Shown: positions 6,201 to 6,609 of the stretch, in pieces
Layout of the letters: every line of letters begins with the position of its first letter
How positions within the stretch are numbered: the stretch's first letter is position 1
Source: CAYFIW01 sp964500645
GTDB lineage: Bacteria > Chloroflexota > Dehalococcoidia > Lucifugimonadales > UBA826
Direction of reading: 5' to 3'
Assembly (NCBI GenBank): GCA_964500645.1
Contig: CAZCOH010000077.1
Span: 1-6,609, forward strand
DNA: 6,609 nt
The notes under the pieces: generated by a model
What the model saw: only the letters and a program-made list of their open reading frames with translations
What the model was told of the DNA's origin: nothing
The model's database searches: none
Translations under genes and position numbers: made by a program

Positions 6201-6609
6201 AGGCAATATCTCCGGGGTTAACTTCAGAATTCTTCAAACAAAGCTCGTATGGGAAGTTCTCTTTTGACCTCAATGGAGAGAATATTTACTGGCTAGACCT
6301 AGGTAAGGATGAAAAAGATAAGAATGGCCAATGTAATAAGGTAGAAAAGGTGGCCGGGAGACCTATTTCCTACTGGAACTTATACAGGCTTAAGTCGGAG
6401 GGCGGCAAAGTTGTAAAAGATCCCATCTCTGAAAAGGAGATCTCAGATCTAATATATGGCAATCCGTATGCAGTGTTTGAGTACGCGAAAGAGTGTGCCA
6501 CATCAGAGACTGCGGGAGGAAACTCTGGTTCAATCGGTAGTCCTCGGTGGTCTCTAAATGCTGAAAAAGGAACGATACCACTAAATACTTTATGGTGGGC
6601 ACATAACAG
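3269..6609 (+). CDS. Membrane-anchored or secreted multidomain protein: PPC-like repeats, Cys-pair domains, probable metallopeptidase start (3' partial)
   Basis: The frame stays open from ATG 3269 to the window end, giving 1113 residues plus two bases with no stop. Residues 10-27 (LPVGALLVIAIVLAIVFL) form one hydrophobic helix after a short head containing R7. This is a signal peptide or N-terminal anchor, possibly cut near LATGA (36-40). The order is three PPC-like domains (43-158, 193-308, 332-438), a Pro/Ala/Gln/Ser/Thr-rich linker (439-490), two copies of the unrecognised Cys-pair domain (about 511-650 and 656-792), a leftover domain tail (825-841) and a C-terminal region from about 895. 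That region has EPIIIAAHWSD (955-965) and SEFFKQSSYGKFSFD (986-1000), resembling the start of M6/M11 secreted metallopeptidases. No HExxH is present before the cut, so peptidase activity is inferred. ATGs at 3281 and 3290 are alternative starts; 3269 keeps the whole leader and is closest to AGGA. Confidence 0.9.
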   Translation, partial: MSENMSRMYLPVGALLVIAIVLAIVFLTPFRGVVGLATGAPSCADYTFETDVTGNISSDNLFDCYYITAQQGDKLEVQLTTPDGTLDADFFEPDDSVNSNGTNGGFTWLTGPKGSSGKKDVLLPWYDSDMPVNSVVKFVVKVWSYKHLDKGSYTLNVKSFGGGTELANQEAPQEAPKEAKSQESTASTDWEKCLAADTVNPVSGSINSADPFDCYILYLQSGQKFTVTYKSDNITEKTPNGIALDLDILGPSKTVTDEASNAGTQYLFTASTQNKTFSADSGEGEYKVKAWSYGNKNQGKYELSISLEGVSTSGQNQGQISTTSGLGDDKTCSDIDSDKTVEGSVLSNNVYDCYTFDGSKGDEITIILESPSKKALDADLFTPGGTISTSPSNTGFIWITSQGSESKTFTLAGDGTYTVKAWSYGNMSTGPYKLTVKYPQVVKAQESTPAQSPLVNAPAASQGQSSAATPQASTQPPPAKPAVVVSEKDSCGNEVAPDATKVLPAGCDKPDFANGVYGIVETSYDSAAKNFAKMSTVSELIDGIIVSGSWGKGGHLRYASLWQEDGTEIAGNDLNHCPDGYTQHQMYRNFDEIGDASKQSYPVTGLDFFRTYTPSTDLNDPCYSGMFLFRQGERYGAVQLLSNYQAAETVANSTPWTGGTIGRVRVKESDDFDIGSGKMMWSASSGQEGYFYTEYDLTIASIPFSAHNDCGNYSGASSFTDLVDVSMYTYAKGTVKICTLAHDSKESNGGLLVFKQGNRYGVLQFTRVMSDYSMVIDWWLGDEGVTDFSMAPTDQYIAKEGIVPTEFDNPPPFIWGSKIDSKASFKFWLANPGVTSFADAESWPVYESIKWPLSLADRQPDPDRKPIMYTGQDTYEKYTYYCPWHSPECEDGIGVYNIGVKPEVARAVYSYGSDRTAESVLKEISDAGLIIGDNDYHGGLPFVYRRPPQALGKMEPIIIAAHWSDSLSEDDTGDRLAKAISPGLTSEFFKQSSYGKFSFDLNGENIYWLDLGKDEKDKNGQCNKVEKVAGRPISYWNLYRLKSEGGKVVKDPISEKEISDLIYGNPYAVFEYAKECATSETAGGNSGSIGSPRWSLNAEKGTIPLNTLWWAHN
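3395..3742 (+). other. PPC-like domain 1
   Basis: This beta-sandwich-type module spans residues 43-158 of the second gene's product. C43 and C64 (LFDCYYI) frame the first strands. They are followed by GDKLEVQLTTPDGTLDADFF and a closing VVKVWSYKHLDKGSYTLNVK. The sequence [FY]DCY, then LDxDxxxP, then K[VA]WSY and GxYxLxVK matches the pre-peptidase C-terminal (PPC) pattern of secreted enzymes. This first copy has an insert before KVWSY (KKDVLLPWYDSDMPVNS). Confidence 0.65.
3845..4192 (+). other. PPC-like domain 2
   Basis: Residues 193-308 have C193 (EKCLAAD) and PFDCYILYLQSGQKFTVTYK, then a longer variable loop (SDNITEKTPNGI) before LDLDILGPSK, and finally EYKVKAWSYGNKNQGKYELS. It is separated from domain 1 by a Gln/Glu/Ala/Pro-rich linker with a short repeat (QEAPQEAPKEA), which suggests a flexible spacer. 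Confidence 0.7.
4262..4582 (+). other. PPC-like domain 3
   Basis: Residues 332-438 form the most canonical copy. It has C332, then VYDCYTFDGSKGDEITIIL, then LDADLFTPGG, a strand GFIWITSQGS, and TYTVKAWSYGNMSTGPYKLT. Domains 2 and 3 share KAWSYGN, so they are closer to each other than to domain 1. A low-complexity linker rich in Ala, Pro, Gln and Ser follows (about 4583-4738), probably an extended spacer between the PPC array and the rest. Confidence 0.75.
4799..5212 (+). other. Unrecognised Cys-pair domain, copy 3 (tail missing)
   Basis: This copy runs from about residue 511, with FANGVYGIVE at its start. It has cysteines C577 (NHCPDGY) and C622 (DPCYSG), the turn DEIGDASKQSYPV, and the core GMFLFRQGERYGAVQLLS. 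It then breaks off: no WWLGD or GVTDFS follows, and the next copy begins about 20 residues later. Two extra cysteines, C491 and C507, precede it and may form another bridge. It is the most diverged of the four copies, and its boundaries are approximate. Confidence 0.62.
5234..5644 (+). other. Unrecognised Cys-pair 'RYG/WWLGD/TDFS' domain, copy 4
   Basis: This copy of about 137 residues (656-792) begins WTGGTIGRVRV, followed by FDIGSGKMMWSASSGQEGYF. The cysteines are C710 (NDCGNY) and C738 (KICTLAH), with DLVDVSMYTYA between them. The core is GLLVFKQGNRYGVLQF and the tail is IDWWLGDEGVTDFSMAP. It is very close to copy 1 of the first gene: GLLVFKQGxRYGVLQFT is the same in both apart from one residue. 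That is strong evidence that the two genes exchanged or share this module. Confidence 0.75.
5741..5791 (+). other. Degenerate extra tail of the Cys-pair domain
   Basis: Residues 825-841 read FKFWLANPGVTSFADAE. This lines up with the domain tail LTVDYWVADQGVTDFSTAP at the end of gene 1 and comes about 30 residues after the real tail of copy 4. It has no preceding core or cysteine pair. It may be a remnant of a fifth copy or a partial duplication of the tail strand. Confidence 0.45.
5951..6609 (+). other. Putative M6/M11-like metallopeptidase N-terminal region (cut by window end)
   Basis: From residue 895 the composition changes from repeat modules to what looks like a globular enzyme. EPIIIAAHWSD (955-965) is where M6-type peptidases have a hydrophobic strand ending in F-x-D. 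SEFFKQSSYGKFSFD (986-1000) matches their conserved Y-x-E-x-SYG-x-[FL] segment, and a Trp (IYWLDL) follows as in that family. PPC domains upstream are common partners of secreted peptidases. The zinc-binding HExxH lies later in these families and is outside the window. The region could instead be another beta-rich module with a chance match. C882 and C889 lie just upstream. Confidence 0.42.

Overview
The window holds two large, same-strand genes for secreted or surface proteins. Both are incomplete at the window edges, and both are built almost entirely from repeated extracellular modules. The 5' end is not biological: bases 13-46 match the Illumina read-2/index adapter with two mismatches, so genuine sequence starts near base 47 and the first gene has lost its true N-terminus.

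Gene 1 (about 47-3208) has three tandem bacterial Ig-like repeats (62-910), an internalin-like leucine-rich repeat block (920-1498), a cysteine-pair domain that I do not recognise (1508-1936), two copies of an Ig-like beta domain encoded by a perfect 291-bp direct repeat (1981-2271 and 2329-2619), and a second copy of the unrecognised domain at the C-terminus (2717-3163). Everything visible looks like binding or adhesion; I see no catalytic motif.

A 60-bp AT-rich gap (3209-3268) leads to gene 2 (3269 to beyond 6609). It opens with a hydrophobic signal or anchor segment, followed by three PPC-like domains (each with a CxnDCY cysteine pair) joined by low-complexity linkers. Two more copies of the unrecognised domain follow, then a region resembling the start of an M6/M11-type secreted metallopeptidase. 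The window ends before any HExxH zinc motif could appear.

The link between the genes is the unrecognised domain. Four copies share a W-x-G-x-[TI] start, a conserved cysteine pair, a DxxxY-type turn, a GLLxFxxGxRYGxxQF core and, in three of four, a [WY]W[LV][GA]DxGVTDFSxAP tail. Sharing it across an adhesin-like protein and a probable peptidase suggests that the two products act at the same place on the cell surface. That is inference from sequence.

The host is uncertain. Moderate G+C, arginine written mostly as AGA/AGG, frequent ATA isoleucine, a TATA-like box before gene 2 and no strong ribosome binding site would fit an archaeon, but several bacterial groups with large surface proteins fit too. 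No RNA gene, CRISPR array or insertion sequence is visible.
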